Below are positions 27,101 to 34,840 of a stretch of 64,000 nucleotides of DNA, in pieces. This DNA is from Rhodococcus koreensis. GTDB lineage: Bacteria; Actinomycetota; Actinomycetes; Mycobacteriales; Mycobacteriaceae. Where the stretch lies: NCBI RefSeq assembly GCF_900105905.1, contig NZ_FNSV01000005.1:8389501-8453500 (forward strand), given 5' to 3'. The notes below the pieces were generated by a model, which was not told where the DNA came from, ran no database searches, and worked only from the letters and a program-made list of their open reading frames with translations. A program made the translations under genes and the position numbers. Every line of letters begins with the position of its first letter. The first letter of the stretch is position 1.

Positions 27101-27722
27101 CCTCGCGCACGCCGCCGTGGTGTACGGCTATTTCCCCGCCGTGTCCGAGGGCGACGACGTGGTCGTGCTCACCGACCCGGCGCCCGACGCGGACGAACGC
27201 TTCCGGTTCACGTTCCCGCGCCAGCACCGCGACCGCTTCCTGTGCGTCGCCGACTTCGTGCGGTCCCGCACCGAGGCGAAGGAGACCGGCCAGGTCGACG
27301 TGTTCCCGATGCAGCTGGTCACCATGGGGCAGCCGATCGCGGACTTCGCGAACGAGCTGTTCGCCGCCAACGCGTACCGCGACTACCTCGAGGTGCACGG
27401 CATCGGCGTGCAGCTGACGGAGTCGCTGGCCGAGTACTGGCATCGACGGGTCCGCGAGGAACTCGTGCTGCCCGGCGGCCACAACGTCGCCGAGCAGGAT
27501 CCGTCGGAGGTGTCCGGGTTCTTCGACCTCGCCTACCGCGGCGCCCGCTATTCGTTCGGCTACGGCGCCTGCCCCAACCTGGAGGACCGCGCGAAGATGG
27601 TCGCTCTCCTCGAACCGGAACGGATCGGTGTGAAGTTGTCGGAGGAACTGCAGTTGCATCCCGAGCAGTCCACGGATGCGTTCGTGCTGCACCACCCCGA
27701 GGCGAAGTACTTCAATGTCTGA
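24153..27722 (+). CDS. metH: Cobalamin-dependent methionine synthase MetH
   Basis: MetH transfers methyl from methyltetrahydrofolate to homocysteine through cob(I)alamin. It has 1189 residues with all modules. The homocysteine domain has zinc ligands Cys229 (GLNCATG) and Cys295-Cys296 (GGCCGTTP). The folate domain opens IGERTNSNGSKAFREAM. The cap and B12 domain has the lower-axial His739 in GDVHDIGKN. The C-terminal SAM/reactivation domain ends at the stop, with YRGARYSFGYGACPNLEDR the typical signature. ATG 24153 is leaderless-like; the long upstream open frame is antisense to the PAC2 gene. No B12 riboswitch fits in the 51-base gap upstream. Confidence 0.96.
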   Translation: MSAPFHSALLDALNQRVVIGDGAMGTMLQAADLTLDDFLGLEGCNEILNDTRPDVLKEIHRAYFEAGADAVETNTFGCNLPNLADYDISDRIRELAEKGTRLAREVADEMGPGRDGMGRFVLGSMGPGTKLPTLGHAPFAILRDAYAEAAMGMIDGGADAILVETCQDLLQVKAAILGSQRAMETLGSRLPIITHVTVETTGTMLLGSEIGAALTALEPLGIDMIGLNCATGPAEMSEHLRHLSKYSSLPVSVMPNAGLPQLGPKGAEYPLTAEELAEALSGFVTEFGLGLVGGCCGTTPEHIRQVAEAVRLVEKAARNPVHESGTSSLYTAVPFEQDASILMIGERTNSNGSKAFREAMIAEDYQKCLDIAKDQTRDGAHMLDLNVDYVGRDGAADMAALASRFATSSTLPIMLDSTEPAVLQAGLEHLGGRCAVNSVNYEDGDGPDSRFQKIMRLVKEHGAAVVALTIDEEGQARTAEHKVRIAERLLDDITVNWGLDESDIIIDALTFPISTGQEEVRRDGIETIEAIRELKKRHPRVHFTLGVSNISFGLNPAARQVLNSVFLHECTEAGLDTAIVHASKILPMARIPDEQRETALDLVYDRRREGYDPLQKLMELFEGVSAASARESRAQELAALPLFERLERRIVDGERNGLDDDLTAAMEEKPPLAIINETLLSGMKTVGELFGSGQMQLPFVLQSAEVMKAAVAYLEPHMEATDEDGKGRIVIATVKGDVHDIGKNLVDIILSNNGYDVVNLGIKQPIATILDAAIEQKADVIGMSGLLVKSTVVMKDNLQELNAKGVAEKFPVLLGGAALTRSYVENDLAEVYEGDVSYARDAFEGLHRMDEIMAVKRGGGPDPDSPEAIAAREKAAERKARHERSKRIAEKRKAAETPVEVPERSDVATDIVVPSPPFWGNRIVKGVSLSDYAGLLDERALFLGQWGLRGQRSGDGPTYEELVETEGRPRLRYWLDRLSTEGILAHAAVVYGYFPAVSEGDDVVVLTDPAPDADERFRFTFPRQHRDRFLCVADFVRSRTEAKETGQVDVFPMQLVTMGQPIADFANELFAANAYRDYLEVHGIGVQLTESLAEYWHRRVREELVLPGGHNVAEQDPSEVSGFFDLAYRGARYSFGYGACPNLEDRAKMVALLEPERIGVKLSEELQLHPEQSTDAFVLHHPEAKYFNV

Positions 27723-28407
27723 CGCATTCGACGGTCTCGCAGGCGTGCTGTGGGACATGGACGGAACGCTGCTCGATTCCGAGAAGATGTGGGACGTCGC
27801 GGTCCGTGAGTTGTCGATGCACCTCGGTGGGCCGATGACGGAGGAGACCCGGCTGAAGACGATCGGCGCGTCCAGCGCCAACGCGCTCGGCGTCATCTTC
27901 GACGCCCTCGGGCTCGACCGGGATCCGGCGGCGCTCGCCGAGGCCAAGGAATGGATGTTCACCCGCGTCGAGGAACTGTTCGGCGACGGCATCCCGTGGC
28001 GGCCGGGCGCCCACGATGCACTGCGGACCGCCCGGGCCCACGGCCTGAGGTCGGCGCTGGTGACCAACACCGAGCGCCGCCTCACCGAGCGGGCGCTGGA
28101 GACGCTCGGCAGGCACCACTTCGACCACTCGGTGTGCGGCGACGAGGTGCCGGCAGGCAAACCACATCCCGACCCGTACCTGCGGGGTGCCGAACTTCTC
28201 GGGTTGCATCCGTCGCAGTGCCTCGCGATCGAGGACTCGCCCACCGGCGCGGCGTCCGCGCAGGCCGCGGGCTGCGTCGTGCTGATCGTCCCGTGCGAGA
28301 TCCCGGTGGCCGACGGCCCGGGGCGGGTGTTCCGGGACAGCCTCGAAGGTCTCACCGGTTCCGATCTGGCCGAGGCCTGGGCGCAGCCGAGCGGTGTGCG
28401 TCTCTAG
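27715..28407 (+). CDS. HAD superfamily phosphatase (beta-PGM-like)
   Basis: A 230-residue haloacid dehalogenase-type hydrolase. Motif I is DMDGTLLDSE (about residues 13-22), motif II is ALVTNTERR, motif III Lys is in PAGKPHPDPYLRG, and motif IV is LAIEDSPTGAASA. The small helical cap after motif I places it with subfamily IA phosphatases or beta-phosphoglucomutases; the substrate is unknown. Its ATG lies inside the metH end (ATGTCTGA), an 8-base overlap, so it should be translated by coupling with metH. Confidence 0.9.
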   Translation: MSDAFDGLAGVLWDMDGTLLDSEKMWDVAVRELSMHLGGPMTEETRLKTIGASSANALGVIFDALGLDRDPAALAEAKEWMFTRVEELFGDGIPWRPGAHDALRTARAHGLRSALVTNTERRLTERALETLGRHHFDHSVCGDEVPAGKPHPDPYLRGAELLGLHPSQCLAIEDSPTGAASAQAAGCVVLIVPCEIPVADGPGRVFRDSLEGLTGSDLAEAWAQPSGVRL

Positions 28408-28408
28408 G

Positions 28409-28414
28409 TAGTCT
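28409..28414 (+). promoter_or_regulatory. Putative -10 hexamer of trhO (leaderless)
   Basis: TAGTCT lies 8 bases before the GTG at 28423, just after the stop of the HAD gene. No ribosome-binding site is seen. Confidence 0.4.
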
Positions 28415-28422
28415 GGTTCCCC

Positions 28423-29280
28423 GTGGCTGTCCCGAAAATCGTGCTGTTCTACGTGTTCACTCCGCTCGCCGACCCGGAGGCGATCCGGCTGTGGCAGTAC
28501 ACGCTCGCCGAGGCACACAACCTGACCGGGCGGATCCTCGTCTCCGAGCACGGCATCAACGCGACCGTCGGCGGCGACATCCGCGACGTCAAGCGGTACG
28601 TGAAGGGGACCCGCGGCTACGCGCCGTTCAAGGACGCCGACATCAAGTGGTCGGACGGTCTCGGTGACGACTTCCCGCGGCTCAGCGTCAAGGTGCGGTC
28701 GGAGATCGTGACGTTCGGTGCGCCGGGCGAGCTGAAGGTGGACGCGGACGGCGTCGTCGGCGGCGGTACCCACCTGGCGCCGGACGAGGTGCACCGCCTG
28801 GTCGAGGGGCGCGGTGACGACGTCGTCTTCTTCGACGGACGCAACGGTTTCGAGGCGGAGATCGGCCGCTTCCGGGACGCCGTCGTGCCGGACGTGTCCA
28901 CCACCCGCGACTTCGTGCACGAACTCGACAGCGGCAAATACGACCATCTCAAGGACAAGGCCGTCGTCACCTACTGCACCGGGGGAGTGCGGTGCGAGGT
29001 CCTGTCCTCGCTGATGCGCTCGCGCGGGTTCGGCGAGGTCTATCAACTCGACGGCGGCATCGTCCGCTACGGCGAGGCGTTCGGCGACACGGGTCTGTGG
29101 GAGGGGTCGCTGTACGTCTTCGACAAGCGGATGACCATCGAGTTCAGCGACCAGGCCACGACCCTGGGTCGCTGCACCCGATGCGGCGGTCCGACGTCCC
29201 GGTACGAGAATCTGCCGGACGATCGGGGCCGCGAACTCGTGCTCGTGTGCGCCGGCTGCACCGAGAACCGGGCGGGCTGA
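28423..29280 (+). CDS. trhO: tRNA uridine(34) hydroxylase TrhO (rhodanese family)
   Basis: TrhO makes 5-hydroxyuridine at wobble U34 of tRNAs by an oxygen-dependent route. This 285-residue protein has the UPF0176 N-terminal domain (residues 1-95, KIVLFYVFTPLADP opening) and a rhodanese domain with the active-site loop VTYCTGGVRCEVLSS (Cys about 186). The C-terminal tail holds two CxxC pairs, CTRCGG and CAGC, a possible zinc site. Start GTG 28423. It is followed after 1 base by the pseudouridine synthase gene, so two tRNA/rRNA modification enzymes share a transcript. Confidence 0.92.
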   Translation: MAVPKIVLFYVFTPLADPEAIRLWQYTLAEAHNLTGRILVSEHGINATVGGDIRDVKRYVKGTRGYAPFKDADIKWSDGLGDDFPRLSVKVRSEIVTFGAPGELKVDADGVVGGGTHLAPDEVHRLVEGRGDDVVFFDGRNGFEAEIGRFRDAVVPDVSTTRDFVHELDSGKYDHLKDKAVVTYCTGGVRCEVLSSLMRSRGFGEVYQLDGGIVRYGEAFGDTGLWEGSLYVFDKRMTIEFSDQATTLGRCTRCGGPTSRYENLPDDRGRELVLVCAGCTENRAG

Positions 29281-29281
29281 G

Positions 29282-30175
29282 GTGGCCGGGGCGCCGCTGC
29301 CCGTCCGCAACGGTCTCGGTCCCGATCGCATCCGGATGCCGGCCGGGCTCGGGGCGAAGACCGTCGCCGAATTCCTGGTCGAGACGTACCCCGACGAGCG
29401 GGCGCACTGGCTGTCGCTGATCGACGGTGGGGAAGTCGTCGACGAACACGGCCGGGTCGTCGACCGCGGCACCCGCTATGCGCCGACCCGATTCGTGTAC
29501 TTCTACCGCGACCCCGCACCCGAGATCGCTGTTCCGTTCGAGATCGACATCCTCCACCGCGACGACCACCTCGTGGTGATCGACAAGCCCCATTTCCTCG
29601 CGACCATCCCGCGGGGCGCGCACATCACCGAGACCGCGGTCGTGCGGTTGCGGCGGACGCTCGACCTCCCCGATCTCACCCCGGCGCACCGGCTCGACCG
29701 GATGACGGCCGGTGTGCTGGTGTTCCTGATCCGGCCGGAAGACCGCCGGGCGTATCAGGAACTGTTCGTCTCCCAGCAGGTCACCAAGGAATACGAGGCC
29801 GTCGCCGGGCACGATCCCGCACTGGAGTTTCCGCGCATCATCCGCAGCCGCATCGTCAAGGAACACGGGATCATGACGGCCACGGAGGAACCGGGAGAAC
29901 CGAACAGCGAAACCGTCGTCGATCTGATCGAGACCCGGGACGGTCGCGCACGCTACCGGCTGCTGCCGAAGACCGGCCGGACGCACCAACTGCGGCTGCA
30001 CATGTCGTCGCTGGGGCTGCCGATCGAGGGCGACAACTACTACCCGGACTTCCGCCGATCCGAGCCCGGCGACTTCTCGACCCCGTTGCGGTTGCTGGCG
30101 CGGGCCATCGAGTTCACCGATCCCCGTTCGGGCCGGGTCCGCCGGTTCGAGAGTCGCCGCAGACTCGGGTGGTGA
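29282..30175 (+). CDS. RluA family pseudouridine synthase
   Basis: A 297-residue RNA pseudouridine synthase. The catalytic motif is PAHRLDRMTAGVLVF (catalytic Asp in HRLDR, about residue 140), with the KTGRTHQLRLHMSSLG block near 232-247 and the opening LVVIDKPHFLATIP. An S4-like N-terminal segment is present in reduced form. Target RNA is not predictable; 23S rRNA or tRNA are usual. Start GTG 29282, one base after trhO's stop, indicates coupling. Confidence 0.92.
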   Translation: MAGAPLPVRNGLGPDRIRMPAGLGAKTVAEFLVETYPDERAHWLSLIDGGEVVDEHGRVVDRGTRYAPTRFVYFYRDPAPEIAVPFEIDILHRDDHLVVIDKPHFLATIPRGAHITETAVVRLRRTLDLPDLTPAHRLDRMTAGVLVFLIRPEDRRAYQELFVSQQVTKEYEAVAGHDPALEFPRIIRSRIVKEHGIMTATEEPGEPNSETVVDLIETRDGRARYRLLPKTGRTHQLRLHMSSLGLPIEGDNYYPDFRRSEPGDFSTPLRLLARAIEFTDPRSGRVRRFESRRRLGW

Positions 30176-30200
30176 CCGGTTCGGAGAGGTCCGCGGCGGC

Positions 30201-30482
30201 GTGAAACAATGGGTCCTCGTGAAGACCTTCGAATCCCTGTTCGCCGAGCTGACCGAGCGTGCCGCTACCCGCCCCGAGGGGTCCGGCACCGTTGCCGCCC
30301 TCGACGCCGGCGTCCATTCGCAGGGAAAGAAGATCCTCGAAGAGGCGGGTGAGGTGTGGATCGCCGCCGAGCACGAAAGCGACGAGGCGCTCGCCGAGGA
30401 GATCTCCCAGCTGCTGTACTGGACGCAGGTGCTGATGGTGGGCAAGGGCCTGAAACTCGAGGACGTCTACCGACATCTGTGA
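30201..30482 (+). CDS. hisE: Phosphoribosyl-ATP pyrophosphatase HisE
   Basis: HisE hydrolyses PR-ATP to PR-AMP in step two of histidine synthesis. At 93 residues it is the normal stand-alone size (no HisI fusion). The MazG-type metal site is EEAGEVWIAAEHES with the following DEALAEEISQLLYWTQVLM helix. GTG 30201 was kept because the mycobacterial proteins have a similar short leader; GTG 30219 is an alternative start. It lies 46 bases upstream of hisG. Confidence 0.95.
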   Translation: MKQWVLVKTFESLFAELTERAATRPEGSGTVAALDAGVHSQGKKILEEAGEVWIAAEHESDEALAEEISQLLYWTQVLMVGKGLKLEDVYRHL

Positions 30483-30528
30483 TCGGTGATCGAGACTCCT
30501 CCACCCGCTCCCGAAAGGAACCTCAGCC

Positions 30529-31380
30529 ATGCTGCGCGTCGCAGTCCCCAACAAGGGCTCGCTGTCCGAGTCCGCCGCCGAAATTCTCTCCGAGGCCGGC
30601 TACCGCCGTCGCACCGACTCCCGCGACCTGACCGTCCTCGACCCGTCCAATCAGGTCGAGTTCTTCTTCCTCCGCCCCAAGGACATCGCGATCTACGTCG
30701 GATCCGGTGAACTCGATCTCGGCATCACCGGCCGCGACCTCGCCCGCGACTCGGGCGCCCCGGTCGCCGAGCGGCTGTCGCTCGGCTTCGGCCGCTCCAC
30801 GTTCCGGTACGCCGCCCCCGCGGGCAAGGACTGGAAGGTCGAGGATCTCGCTGGACTCCGGATCGCCACGTCCTACCCCAACCTGGTGCGCGACGACCTC
30901 TCCGCACGCGGGATCGAGGCCTCGGTCATCCGCCTCGACGGCGCCGTGGAGATCTCGATCCAGCTCGGGGTCGCGGACGCCATCGCCGACGTCGTCGGAT
31001 CCGGCCGCACCCTGCGCCAGCACAACCTGGTCGCGTTCGGTGACACCCTGTGCGACTCCGAGGGTGTGCTCATCGAGCGCGCCGGTTCGCCCGCCGACGA
31101 TTCCGCACGCAACCAGTTGGTCGAGCGGGTGCGCGGCATCGTCTTCGCGCAGCAGAATCTGATGCTCGACTACGACTGCCCGAAGACGATCCTCGACGAC
31201 GCGCTGAAGATCACCCCCGGACTGGAGTCGCCGACGCTGTCGCCGCTCGCCGACGAGAATTGGGTCGCGGTCCGGGCGATGGTGCCGATCAAGGGTCACA
31301 ACGGAGTGATGGACGAACTCGCGGACCTCGGCGCCAAGGCCATCCTCGCGTCGAACATCCGGTCCTGCCGCGCCCTCTGA
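30529..31380 (+). CDS. hisG: ATP phosphoribosyltransferase HisG (long form)
   Basis: HisG catalyses the first, feedback-controlled step of histidine synthesis: ATP plus PRPP to PR-ATP. At 283 residues it is the long form. The periplasmic-binding-protein-like catalytic domain fills residues 1-210 (LRVAVPNKGSLSESAAEILS; DLGITGRD; PRPP loop DAIADVVGSGRTLRQ), and a C-terminal ACT-like regulatory domain fills about 211-283, ending with the histidine-binding region. ATG 30529 has GAAAGGA about 9 bases upstream. No HisZ is needed for this form. Confidence 0.96.
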   Translation: MLRVAVPNKGSLSESAAEILSEAGYRRRTDSRDLTVLDPSNQVEFFFLRPKDIAIYVGSGELDLGITGRDLARDSGAPVAERLSLGFGRSTFRYAAPAGKDWKVEDLAGLRIATSYPNLVRDDLSARGIEASVIRLDGAVEISIQLGVADAIADVVGSGRTLRQHNLVAFGDTLCDSEGVLIERAGSPADDSARNQLVERVRGIVFAQQNLMLDYDCPKTILDDALKITPGLESPTLSPLADENWVAVRAMVPIKGHNGVMDELADLGAKAILASNIRSCRAL

Positions 31381-31401
31381 TCTCGTTCCGCCGCAGGACG
31401 A

Positions 31402-31434
31402 TCCGCGCCCGTTCCGATCAGGAGCGGGCGCGGA
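31402..31434. terminator. Bidirectional terminator between hisG and the thioesterase gene
   Basis: Arms 31402-31415 and 31421-31434 pair over 14 positions with one G-U, around a 5-base loop. The stop codon of the convergent thioesterase gene (31418-31420) sits in the loop. Confidence 0.65.
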
Positions 31435-32254
31435 CCTGTACGGTCTGGGCGATCCGGCCGACCGCGCCGGTCTCGTCGTACAGCACGCCCGCGCACATCC
31501 CCACGCCGTCGGGGCCGATGGACGTCTCGGAGCCGACGCCGACCCATTCGCCCTCGGGGACCCGGAAGATGTGCACGGTGAGGTCGGTATTGAGGAACGT
31601 CCAGTCGGCCGGGTCGAGTTTCGATCCCACACCGTTGGCGACGTCCGCGATGGAGAAGAGCCGCTCGAGCGGCGTCATGGTCTCGCCGAGGACCAGCGCG
31701 GGCCGCGGCCTCGCCCACAGCTTGCCGGGGCCCTCGCACCCCATCTCGGCGATCCACCGCCAGTCGAGGGTCGTCAGGTAGCCCGAATTCCAGCCTTCGC
31801 TGAACTTGCCCTCCCGGCCGGTGGACCGAGGTTCGAGCGGCGGGTCGACGACGTGGACGGCATCGTTCGTGTCGACGGTCTCCATGCGCCACGCCGAGCC
31901 CCGCGCCACGGCCCGGGGCCGGTCGCCGACGGTCCACAGTTCGGCGACCACCAACTCCACCCGGCGGCCCGGCCGCTGCACCCAGGACCGGACCTCGAGT
32001 TCGGCGATCGGGATCGGGCCGAGGATCTCGACAACGACCCGCGTGATGCGCGCGTCGTCACGAGGGGCGCACCGTTCGAGTGCCCGCACGAGCAGCGCGG
32101 ACGGGGGAGCGCCGTGCTGCATCGTCTCGGCCCACACGCTGATCGTCAGATCCGTGCTGTCGAATCGCTCGACCGTGATCTTCTGGTCCGAGTCCACTTC
32201 CGGCGCACCCAGTGCTTCCGAACCGAGTGGTACGTAGTAGGACTCGGAACTCAT
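31418..32254 (-). CDS. Thioesterase family protein (double hot-dog acyl-CoA thioesterase-like)
   Basis: A 278-residue protein with two hot-dog-like halves. The N-terminal half ends near residue 130 after VVVEILGPIPIAELEVRSWV and the C-terminal half contains LERLFSIADVANGVGSKLDP and WTFLNTDLTVHIFR, typical of TesB-related thioesterases. Acyl-CoA hydrolysis is likely; the chain length preference is unknown. ATG 32254 has GAGGAGA 7 bases upstream and also overlaps the RecB-like stop (ATGA). It forms a two-gene unit with that nuclease gene. Confidence 0.82.
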   Translation of the reverse strand: MSSESYYVPLGSEALGAPEVDSDQKITVERFDSTDLTISVWAETMQHGAPPSALLVRALERCAPRDDARITRVVVEILGPIPIAELEVRSWVQRPGRRVELVVAELWTVGDRPRAVARGSAWRMETVDTNDAVHVVDPPLEPRSTGREGKFSEGWNSGYLTTLDWRWIAEMGCEGPGKLWARPRPALVLGETMTPLERLFSIADVANGVGSKLDPADWTFLNTDLTVHIFRVPEGEWVGVGSETSIGPDGVGMCAGVLYDETGAVGRIAQTVQVRARS

Positions 32255-33156
32255 TCGACAATCTCCTCGAAACCTGGTGCGTCTTCGGCGGGCCCCTCCG
32301 GCCATCCCGGGTAGGGAGGCGGCGTTCCTCCGAACGAGGGGCACAGGGACTTATGATCACACCAGTCGCAGAGCCGGCTCGGCTTGGGTCGGAAATCGCC
32401 GGTGACACCCGCCGCCAGGATGGCCTTCCAGATCGCCGACAGTGTGCGCTCGAACCGCAGCAGTTCGTCCTCGTCGGGTGCGTAGGTGAGGACCGTCCCG
32501 GACGCGAGATACAGCAGTCGCAGCTGCGCCGGGACGATGCCGCGGGTGCGCAGCAGGACCAGCGCATAGAACTTCATCTGGAACAGCGCCTTGGACTCGG
32601 ACATCTCGCGGGGTGCGCGACCGGTCTTGTAGTCGACCACCCGCACCTCACCGGTGGGGGCCACGTCGATTCGGTCGACGAATCCGCGGAGCAGCATCCC
32701 GTCGGCGAGTTCGGTCTCGACACGCTGTTCGCACGATTCGGCCTCGAACCGGGTGGGGTCCTCCAGTTCGTAGTAGGCGGTGACGAGCGACCGCGCCTCG
32801 TCGAGGAACGACTCGCGCTGGTCCTCGGGAACCAGGTCGATCAGGTCGGGGGCCTCGGCGAGGAGGCGCTCCCAGGACGGGAGGATCAGATCGACCGCCT
32901 TCTGCGGAACCCGTTCGGCGGCGGGCAACGCGAACAGCGTCTCGAGCGCGGCGTGCACGACCGTGCCCTTCACCTGCGCGCGCGACGGCGCCTCCGGGAG
33001 CCGGTCGACGGCACGGAAGCGGTAGAGAAGCGGGCACTGCTTGAAGTCGCCGGCGCGGGACGGCGACAGGGCGGGGCGCCTGCGGGTGACCGAAGTGTCG
33101 CCGGGCTGTGACGGGGAACCCTGTGTGACGGGGGCTGGCGACTCTGAGATGCTCAC
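32251..33156 (-). CDS. RecB-like PD-(D/E)XK nuclease
   Basis: A 301-residue nuclease domain protein of the RecB family. The core shows FVDRIDVAPTGEVRVVDYKTG (about residues 165-185), where D and the DYKTG Lys fit the PD-(D/E)XK site. An iron-sulfur cluster signature, CDWCDHKSLCP (about 265-275), with the upstream Cys in FKQCPLLYRFRAV, resembles AddB/Cas4-type cluster nucleases. It lacks a helicase part. The mycobacterial counterpart next to trmI has the same layout. Role: possibly DNA repair. Start GTG 33156, leaderless pattern. Confidence 0.88.
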   Translation of the reverse strand: MSISESPAPVTQGSPSQPGDTSVTRRRPALSPSRAGDFKQCPLLYRFRAVDRLPEAPSRAQVKGTVVHAALETLFALPAAERVPQKAVDLILPSWERLLAEAPDLIDLVPEDQRESFLDEARSLVTAYYELEDPTRFEAESCEQRVETELADGMLLRGFVDRIDVAPTGEVRVVDYKTGRAPREMSESKALFQMKFYALVLLRTRGIVPAQLRLLYLASGTVLTYAPDEDELLRFERTLSAIWKAILAAGVTGDFRPKPSRLCDWCDHKSLCPSFGGTPPPYPGWPEGPAEDAPGFEEIVE

Positions 33157-33163
33157 ACCTGGC

Positions 33164-33169
33164 AGGGTA
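33164..33169 (-). promoter_or_regulatory. Putative -10 hexamer of the RecB-like/thioesterase unit
   Basis: TACCCT on the minus strand is followed by 7 bases and the GTG at 33156. Confidence 0.4.
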
Positions 33170-33251
33170 GGCCCCCGGTCCGACAGTCGTGTCGGGGCAG
33201 CGGGGCGGGCGCCGGACGGCGCCGGACGAACAGGCTGAGGAGTCGGTGACG

Positions 33252-34106
33252 ATGGTGGGACGCGAAACGCGACCGAGTGGACCGTTTCGGGTGGGCGATC
33301 GCGTCCAGCTGACCGACGGCAAGGGCCGGCACTACACGGTCAACCTGGAGGCCGGCAAGGAGTTCCACACGCACCGCGGCGGAATCCTGCACGACGACCT
33401 GATCGGCACCGACGAGGGCAGCGTGGTCAAGTCGACCAACGGCACCCCGTACCTGGCGCTGCGACCGCTGCTCGTCGACTACGTCCTGTCGATGCCCCGC
33501 GGGGCGCAGGTCATCTACCCGAAGGACGCCGCGCAGATCGTCCACGAGGGCGACGTCTTCCCCGGCGCCCGCGTCCTCGAGGCCGGCGCAGGCTCGGGCG
33601 CCCTGACGTGCTCCCTGCTGCGGGCGGTCGGGCCGGAAGGCCGGGTCATCTCGTACGAGGTGCGCGACGACCACGCCGAGCACGCGGTGCGGAACGTCGA
33701 GACGTTCTTCGGGGAACGCCCCGCGAACTGGGACCTGACCATCGCGGACGTCGCCGAGTTCGACGCCGACGCGGCCGGCGGCCCGGTCGACCGGGTGGTC
33801 CTCGACATGCTGGCACCCTGGGACGCGCTGCCCGCGGTGTCCAAGGCGCTGGTCCCCGGCGGCGTGCTCGTCGTCTACGTCGCGACTGTGACGCAGCTCT
33901 CCAAGGTCGTCGAGGCGATGCGCGAGCAGGAGTGCTGGACCGAGCCGCGGTCCTGGGAGTCGATCGTCCGTGGCTGGCACGTCGTCGGGCTCGCCGTGCG
34001 GCCGGAACACCGGATGCAGGGCCACACCGCGTTCCTGGTGAGCGCCCGGCGTCTCGCCGAGGGAACCGTCACCCCCAAGCCGCAGCGCCGGTCGGGTAAG
34101 GGCTGA
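33252..34106 (+). CDS. trmI: tRNA (adenine-N1)-methyltransferase TrmI
   Basis: TrmI makes 1-methyladenosine at position 58 of tRNA. The 284-residue protein aligns by eye along its whole length with M. tuberculosis Rv2118c: GPFRVGDRVQLTDGKGRHY, KEFHTHRGGILHDDLIG, SAM motif VLEAGAGSGALTCSLLRAVG (about residues 98-117) and VDRVVLDMLAPWDAL. ATG 33252 has GAGGAG 9 bases upstream; GTG 33246 is a close alternative. It forms a homotetramer in relatives. Confidence 0.94.
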   Translation: MVGRETRPSGPFRVGDRVQLTDGKGRHYTVNLEAGKEFHTHRGGILHDDLIGTDEGSVVKSTNGTPYLALRPLLVDYVLSMPRGAQVIYPKDAAQIVHEGDVFPGARVLEAGAGSGALTCSLLRAVGPEGRVISYEVRDDHAEHAVRNVETFFGERPANWDLTIADVAEFDADAAGGPVDRVVLDMLAPWDALPAVSKALVPGGVLVVYVATVTQLSKVVEAMREQECWTEPRSWESIVRGWHVVGLAVRPEHRMQGHTAFLVSARRLAEGTVTPKPQRRSGKG

Positions 34107-34113
34107 GACACGG

Positions 34114-34146
34114 CTTCGGCGGCGCCCGGAGCGGGCGCCGCCGAAG
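34114..34146. terminator. Bidirectional terminator: 15-bp perfect hairpin
   Basis: Arms 34114-34128 and 34132-34146 are perfect complements with a 3-base loop (GAG). They lie between the convergent ends of trmI (34106) and the lipoprotein gene (34154). Confidence 0.8.
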
Positions 34147-34153
34147 GACCGGG

Positions 34154-34657
34154 CTAGCTGCAGCCCGCGCGTGCCATGCCGAGCAGGGTGCACGTGCTCT
34201 CGTCCGACACCTTCCACACGCCGTCGACGTTCTCCCACGTCCACGCCGTCGGAGCGGCCGTGCCGTACGGGCTCACGATCGCGACGTTCGCCGTCGCGGT
34301 ATCGCCCTCCACCTGCACGTCCGTGACCGTGAAGGACACCGGGTAGTTGGCCATGGCGGCGGTCATCGCCTCCAGATTCGGGCGGCGTTCGTCGCCGTCG
34401 ACGACCACGACGGTTTTCTCGTCGACCGGCCGGGCCGGGTCCACGAGCAGCTGGAGCGTACCGAGCAGTTCCTCCGACGTGGGGGCGGCGACGGTCGCGT
34501 CTACCTGCGACGACGTGGCCGCGGACGTCGCCGCGGCGGTGCCGGAACCGTCGTCGGACGAGCAGGCCGACATTCCGAGCGCGAAGACCACCGCGCCCAC
34601 GGCAACCACGGACCTACCGGTGAAGGACGTGCCGTTCAGGGGCTTGCGGATTATCAC
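34154..34657 (-). CDS. LppK-like lipoprotein with Mtb12-type domain
   Basis: A 167-residue lipoprotein. The signal peptide ends in ALGMSACSSDD, whose Cys is the lipidation site (about residue 31). A short Ala/Thr/Ser linker follows, then a domain of about 105 residues like the low-molecular-weight antigen Mtb12/CFP-2 (LLGTLQLLVDPARPVDEKT opening; WTWENVDGVWKVSDES near the end). The start at GTG 34657 follows AAAGGG at 7 bases. The same gene order beside mpa and trmI marks Rv2116 (LppK) as its counterpart. An iron-box-like site lies 47 bases upstream of the start. Function is unknown. Confidence 0.8.
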   Translation of the reverse strand: MIIRKPLNGTSFTGRSVVAVGAVVFALGMSACSSDDGSGTAAATSAATSSQVDATVAAPTSEELLGTLQLLVDPARPVDEKTVVVVDGDERRPNLEAMTAAMANYPVSFTVTDVQVEGDTATANVAIVSPYGTAAPTAWTWENVDGVWKVSDESTCTLLGMARAGCS

Positions 34658-34703
34658 GACGAACCCTTTCGTTACACGGAACAGAGAGGAAACTGCTCGA
34701 CAG

Positions 34704-34722
34704 GTAGGTAAGGCTAACATGA
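34704..34722. promoter_or_regulatory. Iron-box-like site (IdeR/DtxR type)
   Basis: The 19-base window 34704-34722 (GTAGGTAAGGCTAACATGA) matches the IdeR/DtxR consensus, TTAGGTTAGGCTAACCTAA as I remember it, at 15 of 19 positions, with the central AGGCTAAC intact. It sits between the lipoprotein gene (start 34657, minus) and mpa (start 34841, plus), and is closer to the lipoprotein start. Confidence 0.6.
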
Positions 34723-34840
34723 GAGTTTCGATGGCCCCGGGTGTCGCGTATGCCGATTCGCAATCGGCAGAATCCGTGTCACGGCGCAGAATTCGGGCAG
34801 TGCCGGTAGCGTTGATAGATCTCATTGGGAGGAGACGCAC

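Noticed and set aside
24111..28355. A 1414-codon minus-strand open frame opposite metH and the HAD gene
   Set aside because: Overlaps unmistakable metH and HAD genes; its protein has no recognisable motif and the frame follows GC-rich codon periodicity.
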